Source of the DNA: Paramarasmius palmivorus
Taxonomy: Eukaryota > Basidiomycota > Agaricomycetes > Agaricales > Marasmiaceae
Length of the DNA stretch: 64,000 nucleotides
Direction: 5' to 3'
Assembly (NCBI GenBank): GCA_037176845.1
Contig: JAYKXP010000061.1
Coordinates: 270,745 to 334,744, forward strand
Part shown: positions 1 to 11,935 of the stretch, piece by piece
Numbering within the stretch: position 1 is the stretch's first letter
How the letters are laid out: the number at the start of each line of letters is the position of its first letter
The notes under the pieces: model-generated
What the model was told of the DNA's origin: nothing
What the model saw: the letters and a program-made list of their open reading frames with translations, nothing else
Database searches by the model: none
Translations under genes and position numbers: made by a program

Positions 1-117
1 CTTGGCAGGAACTTGGCGCCCATTTGCGTTCATGCTCATTACCTCACGATGTTATGGACGTCCACCCTGGACCCACACCTCGAAGCATTTCTATATGGCA
101 CATCCTTTCTATTCCGT

Positions 118-435
118 ATTGGACCCATAAAATCTCGGGTCGAATGGTCAACACGGTCACTAGTCTACTAACTGGGTACACCAATCCTGTGTCATCTTCC
201 CAAACCACCTCTGGACCTCTGCAGGCTCTCTGCCAAATGAGCAGACTTGGGCTATGGCAGCTGAGGCGCTGGCTCTCAGCAGAACTGTTCCAAACAACGG
301 CCTGCCAACTCATTCTCATTTGTATTGCCGCGAGTCTGCTGGCAATAATTATAACACTCGGTATAAAATAAGTATTCGACATTCGGAATCCTTGCCTGGC
401 GCCAGCATTCTCGTTCTACAACGTCCTACCCAACT
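118..435 (+). promoter_or_regulatory. Promoter of secreted-protein copy A, shared with copy C
   Basis: A TATA box (TATAAAA at 362-368) is followed 26 bp later by the box ATCCTTGCCTGGCGCCA at 388-404, and the ATG lies at 436. The same TATA-to-box arrangement occurs before copies B and C. Similarity to the copy C promoter goes well beyond the core: for example TCGGGTCGAATGGTC near 139 and GAGGCGCTGGCTC near 262 have close counterparts upstream of copy C. The whole stretch is therefore duplicated promoter. The box probably covers the transcription start, judging from its distance from TATA. Confidence 0.7.
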
Positions 436-1801
436 ATGCTTTTCTTCTCTCGTTTGCTCTTTCTCGGCTTGATTCAAGTCATGCTGCTACAATCGGTCGC
501 AGCCATTCCCCTCCAGCCGCGAGTCGAACGTCGACAGGCTCGGAAAAGTTGCCAGGATAAGAATGATCCTCCATGCATTTGCAACGATCAGTTCGGTTTT
601 CGTAAAATCAACTTACAATGCCCTGGCACTACCTTCACATTTGTTGATCCCAGCAGTCCCACAGATGGAACGCTGAAGAAATTGACGGTACTATGCACTC
701 CTTCGATCATGCAGTCATTTGTGGTCTAATCAGTGATTCGTTCAGAGTAATTCGGGTGTTCCGGATATTCAATGTGGTAAGATCAGTTGAAATCAGGGCG
801 TTGGATATATTCTAATATTGTTATACCTGTAGATCACATCGTCGAGCTGCAGGTTGTTGCTTCACAAATCACGCCCGAAATGTGTACTCGCTTTGAGAAA
901 TCACCTAAAGATTTTTCGAGCTTTTTTGATGTTATCAATAGCGGGAAGAATCTTGTCGACATTCCGAAAAAGTCAATGGTGCAAAGGGGATCTTGTTTGG
1001 GGGGAAAGAATTTGGCCCGCAGACCACAAAGAAGGATGCAGTATGTATCATCTCCTTGTATATGCCAAATTGTCATGGTGGTTTGATTTGCGATCGCACA
1101 GACTGGACTAAACAGCTACTTCAGTCTCATCGCGGCTGATGCGGAGGCTTCTGCAATCAAGATCAACGAAGAGATGGAAAGGATCATGGGTAAAGGGAAA
1201 GGATTCACGAACTTTGTCGATGACTTCATGAAAAAATTGAAGGTTGACTTTCCTAATAAGTAAGCACACGAATTTTTCGATCATTATCACTTTAACACCT
1301 CTTCGTAAGGATCCAAAGGTCGCTACCTCAACTGAGCCCGGCGGGAATTCCTCCAGCACCTGGATCCAACGGCGGTGCAATTTTTGTAGATGCCACTGAT
1401 GCTACAATCGCGAGGTGCAAAGCCGGAAAGCGCTCTTCTGTATGGCTTGCAGCCCGCGATCTGTTTGTCCGACAAGTGACAGGGAAGAAACCCTTACCCA
1501 AAGATTGCAAACAAGTGAGTGAGCTCATCTGGTACAATCTTGTATAGGACTCTGATCGGACTTTATGTAGGTGACTGACCCTAAGGCTTCCACGAACAAG
1601 TCAACCGCAAAGGCATCAACCAAGGAAATTGCGAAACCATCCAATCCCAAGCCAGGAGCCAAGGTACCGCCAGCAAGGACAGAAACAAAGGCGTCTCCGA
1701 AGCTTCCTGCAAAACCGGCTGCGAAGCCTCCGGCGAAGAAACCCGTCGCAAAGGCACCCGGGAAGAAAGCTGTTTCAAAGAAGACGAGGCGAGATGATTG
1801 A
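436..1801 (+). pseudogene. Secreted HNH-like, Lys-rich-tailed protein, copy A (frameshifted)
   Basis: Six exons can be placed by splice signals and by comparison with copy C: 436-687, 746-776, 833-1040, 1102-1259, 1310-1514 and 1571-1801. The product begins with a hydrophobic signal peptide of about 24 residues. A dibasic Kex2-like site (VERR) follows at once, then a cysteine cluster (CQDKNDPPCICND), then D-H-I-V-E-L-Q at the start of exon 3. The last exon encodes a 76-residue tail rich in Lys, Ala and Pro (for example AKPAAKPPAKKPVAK), like a histone H1 tail. Exon 3 is 208 nt, against 209 nt in copy C. One base is missing in the A-run near 970-975, and the paralogous reading continues in another frame after it. 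Summed exon length is one base short of a codon multiple. The lesion falls between the N-L and N-x-A-K elements of the putative nuclease core, so the product is probably inactive. A sequencing error in the homopolymer cannot be excluded. Confidence 0.7.
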
Positions 1802-2143
1802 TCACTAGCTTGGACTAGTATTAGCGGTGATGGCATGGATCTGTCGCGCTAGAGGATTCAAGGATATTTATTCTATCATTATACGTAGTTTATGCCCCGC
1901 CCTGGAGGTTAGGTTTGACGTAACGATGGCTTTTGAACATACCTCGCCCCGGAATTGAATGTTGGCCGCAAGACCCAGTGTGGTTGTTGACAATTGCCTG
2001 GATGTACCAGTGATAGTGTCATATGTACTAATAGATTGCATGAGTGGTAAGTACCTGGTTACGTTCATGTTGAGTAAACTGACAATTACACTAGAGTTAC
2101 TTGTCCGTTTTGCGCCTGCTAAAAAAAATCCAAGATAGTCCGT
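1802..2143. other. Short convergent 3' interval
   Basis: Downstream regions of copy A and of the convergent CNH-domain gene. The first 35 bases keep clear similarity to the sequence after the copy C stop (ACTAGCTTGGACTAGTAT), which shows that the A/C duplication extends past the coding region. I see no gene here. Confidence 0.6.
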
Positions 2144-4591
2144 TTATTCCTCTTCGCCATATGAAACCTCATGAACACCTCCCAACCAAAATACGCGCCA
2201 ATCTTCCAAGCCTTTCCTACACCAACAGTACAAGCCCTGCTCCCTATCCAGCCTATTGGCTAGCTCCTCCGACTCCAGACTACTATACCCAGATGAATAG
2301 CTATCGGTAGAGTATGACCGGCTTAGACCGGCGTTATACCGAGCAGCTTGCATTGCAAACTGAGGTCGATCCCAATGGCCGCCCACAGCTAGGAAGCCAG
2401 AGTCGCCACCAGTATCCTCTTCGATGTGCATCACATCATCCGCACGCATCTTACCCTTCCCTTTGCCACCTAGGAAGGCAAATGAGCGTTCTTGAACCTC
2501 CACGCCCATCTCGCCTAGTGCGATGATCTGAAGGTACGGGGGCGCACTGCTGTCGTCAGGTGGTTCGCATACTCGGGGTGTGACTGTCGTTGGTGTATTC
2601 TTCCAGGTGATGATGAGATATGGAGGGCAGGGTGATAGACCGACGGGTAGTGGTGAAGGTAGAATGTGGGTTCGTTTGCCACGAGTAAGAATCATAATCC
2701 TCTTTGTCTGTCCATTGGCTGTTTGGACAGGTAAGTCGAACGTCGTAGGCGGTAGCCATTTTCCCGAGTGACTGGGTCCATCAAAAGAAGCTGATATACG
2801 AGATTTGCGATGACTTGTTGGGCTTGTCGATTCCCGTGCATGCATAGAATGGTCGTCGTACAACTCTAGCTCTCCCACTGCGGAGTCTGCCAGCCGAATC
2901 CACCCTGATCTCTTGTCAAAGATAACGAACAGGCTGAGTTGCGGGCCATAGGCTGCGCTAAGTGTTGATCCAGATGCAACGGATGCACGGGTTTCACGGA
3001 CAGTTGAGATACTTTCCGCCCGTCTATGATGTGAGCTGTGATGGAACCGAGGACCGGCATCAGACAGGCTTCTTGAGACGTCTGAGACTGCTTGGTGGAA
3101 GAATGTTATATTTCGAGGTGGTAACGGAGTGTAGAATTCCTTTGCAATGATCAGACGAAAAACATGGTGCTAGACATTGTGACTTTACCTTTAGGAAACG
3201 GAATGCCCGTTCGCCCTTTGGAGTTTCATAAAGGAGGATGTTGGACTTGGTCGCAATTGCCAACATTCGGCCACCTCGGCTCGTTGTTCGACCATCGCTG
3301 CTCCATAGCGCATATGAGATGACAGAGAGACTGCTCAGTCGGGAACCACTCGTTGCTAGGGGGACAAAATCCGTGGCCCATCTTAGTGGTAAATCGTCCA
3401 CAACGTCCCACGAGGATTCTTCCGAGTTTTGCCTAAGCGGAGCCGGCGAACGTCGACCGTCATTTGTAGAGCTCGGGGAGAGTAATGCCTGGTACGAGGA
3501 GGATTGCGCGTCTGGTAGGTGGTTTGGGTCGATAAGGGATTTGAGGCCCTTTGTGATACTACTCTGCGGCCGATGCTTTTTTGTAGGAGTTTGCTGAGCA
3601 TTCCAGTTGGACGGTCTGCGTAGGTCCAGAGGACGAGCACCCTACGAATGTGGATTGCCTTTAATTATATGCCGTTGCATGAAGATATTGGCTTACCTTT
3701 TGGGAAATAGCCCATTTAGCTAAGCTCGTTAGACTTGCGAGGTTGTACATTCGAAGGGTCCGTAGCGATTCAGAATCCTTCCCCGAAGGTGTTTCAGGTT
3801 CTGGACCAACTAAAGCCAGTATTACGCCATGTGGCGAGCCTTCCGTAGTCTCTTCGAGCTCAAGGACAGACATTTGGAAGACACTGCATCGTACTACGTT
3901 AGTGGACATGGGCAAGACATATGATTGACTGCATGAGAAATAGCTACCTTTCTCCTTGCCAAATAGGCAAAGCTTGTGCTTCCTCAGGCCCTTTCATGGA
4001 GATATGACCGGCCTCCGTCCATTCACGAGGAAACATATCCAGAACCGAGAGCCCGTCATCATGCCCAATGAGGAGCATCCTGTCTCCTGGTAAAGGGAGT
4101 ATGCAGCGAATTTGTGACTTCGTATGTGGTAAAAATCGCGACCCGAAAGTATGCATTTTCAAATGGGTTGGACGTAGTTTGTTGCTAACTGACGGCAACG
4201 GAGGTAACGGTGCGGCCGAAGGTTCGTACAGGGTTTGTGATTGTACTGACAGAGAAGTTGCATCCGACAGAGATAGATGGCTTGTTTTTATTGTCAGAGT
4301 CGTTGCTCCTGGTGTTGGAGGTTGATTCAGTATGACGGGTACACTCCCGTTTGACACGCTTGCGCTGCTTCCTTCGGCTTCATACTTGAGGTCTTGTCAG
4401 TAAATGAAGCAGGGAGCACACGACAATACTCACTACTCCCTCATTACCCCATCCACGCTCCCGTCTCCGCAGGCGCTCCTCCGGTGTAATGTCATTATAT
4501 CGCTCCGCGGCTCTGCAACATTGATTGAGTTCCGGCTGTCATTGTCAATACACGAAGGACAAAGTACCTCTTCTCTATCCACTCTCTCCAT
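2144..4591 (-). CDS. CNH (citron homology) domain protein
   Basis: At least six exons join in phase. The clearest are about 4394-3948, 3883-3697, 3641-3189 and 3139-2144. The proposed ATG is at 4591; the first two short exons near 4590-4440 are tentative because the first intron would be only about 32 nt. The product of roughly 730 residues has an Arg-rich start and a Ser/Pro-rich stretch. After that comes a beta-propeller-like CNH region with typical strands (CILPLPGDRMLLIGHDDGL, then MLAIATKSNILLYETPKGER, then FYTPLPPRNITFFHQ). CNH domains occur in Rho GEFs, citron-type kinases and Vps39-like tethers, where they bind small GTPases or other proteins. No kinase, RhoGEF or clathrin-repeat module is visible, so this is a stand-alone CNH protein of unknown partner. 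It converges with copy A. Confidence 0.7.
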
Positions 4592-5660
4592 CTACCGAAC
4601 CTAAATAAGTATGGTCAATCAACGTCCGGGATCGGGATTCAGGTGATTACACGCCTGGAATTAGGACCAGCTTGTGCGGCAAGATCATCATACGTCGGTA
4701 GCTCATCAGCACCATTGCCAAGATCCCGGTCTTGCTCAATGTAATGAGGAGAAGACATTCAGATCGAGAGGATGAGGGGGTGCAGGTAGAAAGAGTCTAG
4801 GGCCTAGACGATGGAGACTTTTGAAGCTGCAGTGCCATGACCGCTCACGTGGCGAAAGGCAATGCAAGGATCATTGCGATGCAACCGTAACTCTCTTCCT
4901 TCCTTCTACCCGTTCATCATTGTTCAAGCTAAAGGTTTCTAACGCGACTGACAGGCTTCGTAAGTCTCGTTGTATTTCGTCTGGCAGCTTTTCCGGTGCT
5001 CATCTTAATCATTGTCAGAGGTCCCGGTCAACATCGGTCGGGATCAAGAACCTAAACTATTATACAATGCTCAGGCTACAACCTCAGCTTATCGACTGTC
5101 GGTCGTTCTTTTTCGCGCCCAAAAACAATTGCCTCGAAATCTCCGAGCAATCCTTCGAAACTTCAGGAGGTCCCCCATGCAATGTTCTTTCCTCAGTGCC
5201 GGCGTCACGAAGAAACGGACTCCGGTACCATCATCCAGAACTCGTAAACAACCAAAGGCGCAAGCAGTTGTAAAACCACAAACTGCTTTGGAATCGTTGT
5301 ACATTCCCTGGACATTTCTCGAAAATGTGCACGTAGCAAATCTTGACGAGCTACCTGGTAAGGTCGCGCAACACGCCAGGTCACCGGCGGAAGAACGGGT
5401 GTATAGCACGTTCACTGCAATTGATCGTGCTCCCTAGTTAGCTCATGGCGCAGAGTTAGCGAGCGAGAAGTGGCTTCAGTATTATAATCTGAGAAAGAAA
5501 TTATATTGGTCAGTGAACTTTGTCATTCGAAACGCGTCAGAATGCCCGAGATATCGCTGAATGACAATACTCAGCAGACGATTATTACAAAGCCAATTTT
5601 CCTGGCTACATATATAACTTGGGTATCACACCCAAGAGAACTCCCAGATATTCATATACC
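4592..5660. other. Intergenic region with an unassigned open frame
   Basis: This lies between the CNH gene (leftward) and the first dehydrogenase (rightward). One open frame on the + strand, about 5012-5437, encodes an Arg-rich then acidic 140-residue stretch ending in FTAIDRAP. It lacks an in-frame ATG near its start, so it would need an upstream spliced exon. It could be the last exon of a small gene or chance. I recognise no domain. Confidence 0.3.
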
Positions 5661-6828
5661 ATGGCCGAATCTACACTCGAGCACCTCAAATTAGCCAACC
5701 TCGGACAGCTGTCAGGCAAGATCGCACTTGTTACTGGTGGAGGAACAGGAATGTAAGTATGTCGTGCGCACTGTACTGAGACACATTCTTATGGAACACC
5801 TACAGCGGTCTTATGATTGCAAAAGGTCTTGCCGCAAATGGGGCAAAGGTTTATATCTCTGGGCGTAGAGAAGAAGTTCTCCAGGATGTCTGTCGACAGT
5901 TTCCTTCTATGATCTCGTTCGTGTGGACATTCACTACCGTGATCACTGCCCATCTTATCATTGCTATAGCTTGAAGATGGATGTCTGTGATAAAGATTCA
6001 ATCGCACATGCCGCCAAGGTAGTTGAAGAGAAGGAAGGGAAGCTAGATGTTCTTGTGAACAAGTATGGCTTCATTACCTCTTAGGACTATGTTGAACTCA
6101 TAGACAAATAGTGCAGGAATTGCTGGATCCGCCAGCTACCCTTTCAGAAAATCCCTTCTTGAGGGCTCTGAGTCTGTCGGAGAGGCACGATGGAATGATT
6201 CGTACCTTTTCAAACTGCGATCGTTCGAGGACTGGTCCGAAATATTGAAAGCCAACACTATTGCCCCTTTCTTCGTGACAATGGGGTTTCTTGATCTCTT
6301 GAAAAAAGGTGCGAGGCCGGGGGGCGCTTCTAGCGTCATCATGATTTCCAGTGTTGGGGGGAAAGCAAGAGCCTCGAACAACAGCGTCAGTATGCCGCTC
6401 CTCGATATTAGTTATGTACTGACTTTACATGATGCAGCCAGCATATAATACAAGCAAAGCGGCTATTGATAACCTCACAACTAATCTCGCGACCGAGTTC
6501 GCTATGAATGGTATCCCGATACGGGTCAACTCCATTTCCCCCGGTTTTTTCCAGTCAGAGATAATGCCAGCAGCATTTTTCGAGAAGGTCCACGACGCCG
6601 TTCGCTCAGGAATACCTTTCGTGGAGGGTACAGGTCCTGTACCCATGCGCAGATTTGGAACGTAGGTTATTTCCAAGTCAAGGTGCCACTACTATGGATT
6701 TCTGACTTCTGCAAAAACTTAGCGAAGAAGATATGGCATCCATTGCAGTTTACTTGGCATCCTCTATGAGTGGATATATTACAGGAAACTATTTTCTGGT
6801 GGATGGCGGCCTGCACTTGTTCAATTAG
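5661..6828 (+). CDS. Short-chain dehydrogenase/reductase, tandem copy 1
   Basis: A classical SDR of about 290 residues split by short introns (exon 1 is 5661-5752, exon 2 starts at 5806). The Rossmann nucleotide motif TGGGTGIG is completed across the first intron. NNAG is completed across another, followed by the catalytic YNTSK. The serine element is SVIMISSVGG. The C-terminus has the usual VDGG motif. The family uses NAD(P)H to reduce or oxidise alcohols, ketones or acyl chains; sequence alone does not fix the substrate. Such fungal proteins are often labelled rhamnolipid or 3-oxoacyl reductases by similarity only. The gene is followed about 700 bp later by a close paralogue in the same orientation with the same intron positions, so the pair arose by tandem duplication. 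Confidence 0.92.
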
Positions 6829-7536
6829 TCGCGTAGACATTACTTAGAGGTACCTAGAAGTAGGGCTTGGAAAAGAGATGGGATCGCCAGCGCCAGTTAG
6901 GCGCTGTGCGTTAAACGTTGCAGAGAACTAAATAAATCAACCATGACATCATCACCCATCTTGACCTCAGTCTCTCAGTCTCCTCCTCCGTGCTTGCGCT
7001 ACAATAGTCAACTACAAGGTATACAGCCTTCACAAAATGCTCTGAGGCGCGGATTTCCCCGCACATCTTCACTCCGACACGCGAATTTCGTGGGCATATC
7101 GGTACTTGTGACTCGGTTTCTAATTCGTGTTCACTAGCTGAAATTTAAACTCACATACGTCAGGCAACACAACACCCAGAGCTGTCCCATTCTTCAGATG
7201 AAATGCCTACAGAAGCGCGTCTAAAATCGAGTATTAAGGAAATAGGAGCAGTGGATACGGGAGCCATATCGAATTTGAGAATCGTCAGTGACACAACCTT
7301 TTCTATCAGGAATTCTATCTGACTTCTGCTTGAATGTTCGGTAGAAGAGTAGCTCGTCGAGCGGGGAACTCAGCTGCTCAGCTAGTTGAAATCCTTGTTC
7401 TGCATTCATCGAACTCAGCTTCTCATTCCCATCATCCCGAAATCAAGCTACAGCGTCACAGCAACCAAGGTCATTCTGACCTACGTATAAGAAGCTCAAT
7501 GAATTCTCCCTCAAGCCTATAGTTCTCATCTTAAAC
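6829..7536. other. Intergenic spacer between the two SDR copies
   Basis: About 700 bp holding the 3' end of copy 1 and the promoter of copy 2. No supported gene. Weak open frames here lack splice-consistent partners. Confidence 0.5.
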
Positions 7537-8715
7537 ATGACTGAACAGTCTCTTGAACACCTCAAGTTGTCTAATCTTGGGCAGTTGTCTGGCAAAGTTG
7601 CACTTGTTACTGGGGGCGGAACTGGAATGTACGTATCAAGCACCTGACAAACACCCTACGATACGCTGATTTCTCATTCACAGCGGACTCATGATTGCGA
7701 AGGGTTTCGCTGCGAATGGGGCCAAGGTTTATATTTCTGGACGCAGAGAAAATGTTTTACAAGAAGTCTCCCAAAGATATCCTTCCTCTATGGTTCCGTG
7801 AGTGTGATCATTGTTATTGAAGTTGGTTATAGTTCGTCTCACGACGACTCTTAGGCTGAAGATGGACGTCACCGACAAAGATTCAATCTTGTATGCGGTC
7901 AAGGTTATCGAGGAGAATGAGGGCAAACTCGACATCCTTGTGAACAAGTATACCTCCCAAATTATCACTACGATGTGGTGAACTTATTTCATCCACAGTG
8001 CAGGAGGTGTCGGGGCGATTTATCCCTTGAGGGCTGGTTTCTCTGATGATTCCGGTTCTGTCCGCGACGAAAGATGGAGCGATTCATTCTTCTTCAACTT
8101 GCGAAATTTCGAGGATTGGTCTGAGATATTCAAAGTCAATACGACTGCCGCGTTCTTTGTCACAATGGCATTCGTGGATCTCTTAAAAAGAGGTGCCAAA
8201 GATGGGCAGACCTCTAGTGTGATACTAGTCACAAGTGTTGGCGCCATACTCAAGTGCTGTAATAACAAGGTCAGTGTCGTGCTTTAGTTCGAGGATCACA
8301 CGCTCATACCATTGTGGATCTTGAAGCCTGCTTATGCAGCTAGCAAGGCCGCTATCGAAAGCCTGACGAATCACCTTGGAGCCGAGTTTGCTTACAATGG
8401 CCTCGCAATACGCGTCAATTCCATCCTACCTGGGTTTTTCCGGACCGACATACTTCCACCAGAGACATATGTAGAGCTCAACGACCTGCTTCGTTCAGGA
8501 ACGCCGTATGTCGCCGGTACGGGTGCCGTTCCAATGCGGAGGTTCGGAGCGTGAGTTGTCTGCTCTCCAATGCAACATCGGTCTTTGACGTTTGGACCAA
8601 ATCTAGCGAAGAAGAGATGGCTGCAACGGCGGTATACCTTGGTTCTCCGATGAGTGGCTACACGAATGGAAGCCATATCGTTGTAGATGGTGGATGGCAC
8701 TTAGTTACCACGTGA
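7537..8715 (+). CDS. Short-chain dehydrogenase/reductase, tandem copy 2
   Basis: Paralogue of the gene at 5661-6828 with the same exon pattern. The first exon begins TEQSLEHLKLSNLGQLSG, against AESTLEHLKLANLGQLSG in copy 1. It carries TGGGTGIG, NNAG, the catalytic YAASK and a C-terminal VDGG. The two proteins diverge most in the substrate-side loop after NNAG (GGVGAIYPLRAG against GIAGSASYPFRK). Their substrates may therefore differ even though cofactor binding is conserved. No lesion is visible, and the reading frame is intact through to TGA at 8713-8715. Confidence 0.92.
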
Positions 8716-10439
8716 CGTAGAAGTGTCCTGGCATTATGCATGAATCATTATCTTGTCTGCCTCAATGGAAACCCAAATTTGGATCGATACATCAGGCATC
8801 ATGCGCAGCTAGTTCACCAAATAATCATTGTTCCGTTTCACACCGCTCACGAACTGCGATAGTATCGCATCCTTTGCCTTCGAATCATGCAACAGCGGGA
8901 GAACGGGACTTGTGATGATATACTGATAGTGGGAGGCTGAGCCGTAAGTTGTCCTTGTTTGCTACACCTCTTATATTTACCAGCCTTCGTAGTCATAAGG
9001 CGAACCCTGAACGGAACACAATCTTCTTTTATCCGATATGTGCATAGGCAGAAGTCGTCCCGTTATAGTCCTTCCTCGATTCCTCGGACAACTGAATCAT
9101 TCCCAACAATCCTCGCATTCCCGAATCTGGGTATTGCCTAGAATATCGCTCTACGTGTTAGCCTATCGCCATCTCCTGTTTCATCAAGTATCGATTCAAA
9201 GCGCACGCCACAAAAACTGACGAGAAGGAAGTGGAATGTACAGAACCAACAGTGATTTCCGATTATCCTTTATGACTCGGCGCAGTTATCGAACAGTGCT
9301 ATAGAATGATATTACAACTAGGAAGGCAATGGTCAGCTGCGCTCTCTAACCGCTCTTTATTTTCCGGTTTGCTCACGTCAATCTTTGAATTTAGCCTTTT
9401 GCATGGGCCCGGAACATCTTGTGCTGACGGGAAACTACATACTAATAGAGAAGTACAACGAGCGAGCACGGTAATGTGTCCTTCATTGTTATAAACTACT
9501 CTTGTGAAACTGAACACCACGCCAGTTATACCAATTCGGTTAGCGTGTAGTATTTAGGGCTGTGGTCGAGAACATCGTATTCTGCTGTTATCAGGTAGTA
9601 CACTTCAGATTATCCTGTTCGGCTCGGTAGCTTCCCAAGAGTAGGCAAACACCTCATGGTACAGCATCATATCACGATGCTACATCTGTGATCTGTTAGT
9701 GGCGGATAGCTTGCGTCAAAGGTAGGTCATAGCAGTCTGCTGGTATCTCACGCAATAGCTATCTGCTTCTTAGAGCTCGAGTGCAGGGGGACGGAAGCTG
9801 GAGCGTGATTACTACGAGCCATGTCATCTTTTTTAAGCCACTATGACTCAGGGAAGAGTTACTTCCATGCACTACCGGTATCTTTGTAAATTACCGCAAG
9901 CAAACAATTTCTTCGGCACGCAGGCCTCGTATTGACCGCCAGACTCCCGGAACGCTTCTCCTAGACCAGGAACCTTCCGACAGCATCGACAGACCTTTCG
10001 CGTGCTATCCGTTCTCAGGAAAAATCGTCAGAAGACCATGGATCAACAAGAACTCCGGGACGACCGGAGACATGGCATCTGCTTGCCGACTAGAGATGCC
10101 AGATTTACAGTATCGGAGAAATCGAACTTCCCAAGGATTGAACGGGGACAAGACGGAGAACATAGCAAAGTTCCCGCTGTAGAGTAGACGTAGTAAAACC
10201 ATCCCTGCACAACCCATCATTTCAAAACACTAGAACAATGATGAATCACGATGTTGATCGAATAGACACAGCCAGAACGCAGTCTTCACTGCCCTACAAC
10301 TGAGAAGGAAGCAGGGTAAACAACTGTAGGCGCTCGCGGCAAACAAGCGATCAAGGTCACAGCTGTCATCCGTGGCAATTTCCGGCAAACTTGTTCTCTA
10401 TCCACCACATATGGTTAGAATCCGCCCTGGGTCCTGGCC
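8716..10439. other. 1.7-kb region without a supported gene
   Basis: Only short, overlapping, poorly supported open frames occur (for example around 9300-9520 and 10002-10220 on both strands). None shows a recognisable domain, a consistent exon chain or a paralogue elsewhere in the window. It probably holds UTR and spacer sequence, perhaps with decayed gene remnants. Confidence 0.45.
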
Positions 10440-11935
10440 ATGGTGAACCGCCCTCTCTACGCTACGATAATGCCACTGTACAGTCCCAGCCTCAACAGTT
10501 CCTTAGACGATCCTTCCCCTGCGTACGATGAAGTTGCTAGTGTGGCTCGAAGGTGTGTTACATGGCATTTTCTGCACGTGTATTGGCTCAACATGATTTT
10601 TTTTTTCGACTTTCCCAGTAATACTACGGCATCAAGCAGCTCTGGAAGTAGTAGCATTCGTTGGCAACTCCCATTCGATGAACAGCCATCTCTCGTCAAG
10701 TGAGTAGGAAGCAGCTGGATCTTGTTTGATTTGCGTTCTTATGCTTAAGAAGACAGCTACCCAATACCCCCCGACGGCCAGCATCTCGTGCACATACAAG
10801 AACAGAACGATATCAATACACATATTGCCTGATCGCTGGAGCCGCCCCTCTCCAATTTGTGATATCGTGAGTGTTCGATCCGACCTCACACATCGGATGT
10901 TGCTGATGATGGCCTGTCACCGTTTATCAGCGTTGAGCCTTCCGGCGGGAAAGCGCTCCCAGGAAAATACACATTTCGCCTCTCATTAAAAGTCGACAAA
11001 ACCGAACGACCGCTCGACGAACCCATATCACTTAACCTCTCCGTTGACCCACGGCAGCTACAATTCGTTGTTTTGTGAGCGCGGCCCTTCAACTTTGAAC
11101 GTGACAGAACTCTGACCTTGACCCTGCGTCATGTTTCATTTACACATGTACAGTGTCTTCCCAGGAAAGTCTAGTTTGCCTGTAGGATGCTTATGGTCAT
11201 ATCGTGTGTGGCTACGTGTGAACGGCGTAGACCATCGATTATGGGGGGACGACGAATTATGGGTGGCTAAGGATCCAGATTTCTCATCAATATCGGATGC
11301 GTCGTATGCACGGCTGAAGTCCGTCGGATCGAACACGCAGGAATACGATGCCATAGTGGGCGGCGCTCGTGTTCAATTCATTGCCAAGTGAGTACAAGGC
11401 CGAACTTTATTATCCGGGTCATTCCTGACATCATCTGGAAATGAAAGGTGGCAGCACATCGGCGAAGGGCTGTATAAATACACGTTAGAGTACGAGGCCG
11501 CAGGCGTTGGCGGTGTGCTTATCGACGACTTTCGTCTAATACTGCAAGGTGACCCCCGGTCAGTCACCTTTCTCATATAGTGAGTGTCAGCGCCTTTCAA
11601 TCTCCCCAACAAGTCTGACATCGGTTCCTAGTACCGTACCTATGAATTCTATACCAGCAGGCGCCTCGCACCGCCTTCGCGTCTGGCTCAAAACGTTCCT
11701 ACCTCTCCCTTCGGAATCCGGCTCCGATGCTTTTTCACTCCCTTTCAACGATTCTTACATCTATCAGCGGATATTCAAGTCAGACAGTTTGAAGATTGGG
11801 TCATGTTTGGACTTTGGCACTGTCAGCTCCAAGGTGATTATGGGCTATGCGGCTGGCCCGCCAAAAACATTTACTATGTCGCATTCGAGGGATACGAGAT
11901 ATGAAGGGAAGGGAGGAACGACACAGATAGGGTGA
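10440..11935 (+). CDS. Unrecognised multi-exon protein
   Basis: Splice-consistent exons read in one frame. They run from ATG 10440 (or the in-frame ATG at 10470), through a Ser-rich segment and a beta-rich middle (KYTFRLSLKVDKTERPLDEP), a long exon (LWSYRVWLRVNGVDHRLWG) and on to TGA at 11933-11935. The exon near 10950 joins in phase when the acceptor ending GTTGAG is used. The product is about 350 residues, soluble, and rich in Trp, Arg and beta-prone segments, with no signal peptide or membrane helix. I recognise no family. Confidence 0.6.

Noticed and set aside
965..980. A short intron explaining the frame change in copy A
   Set aside because: No GT-AG pair leaves a viable intron length between the two frames, and copy C is continuous across the same codons.
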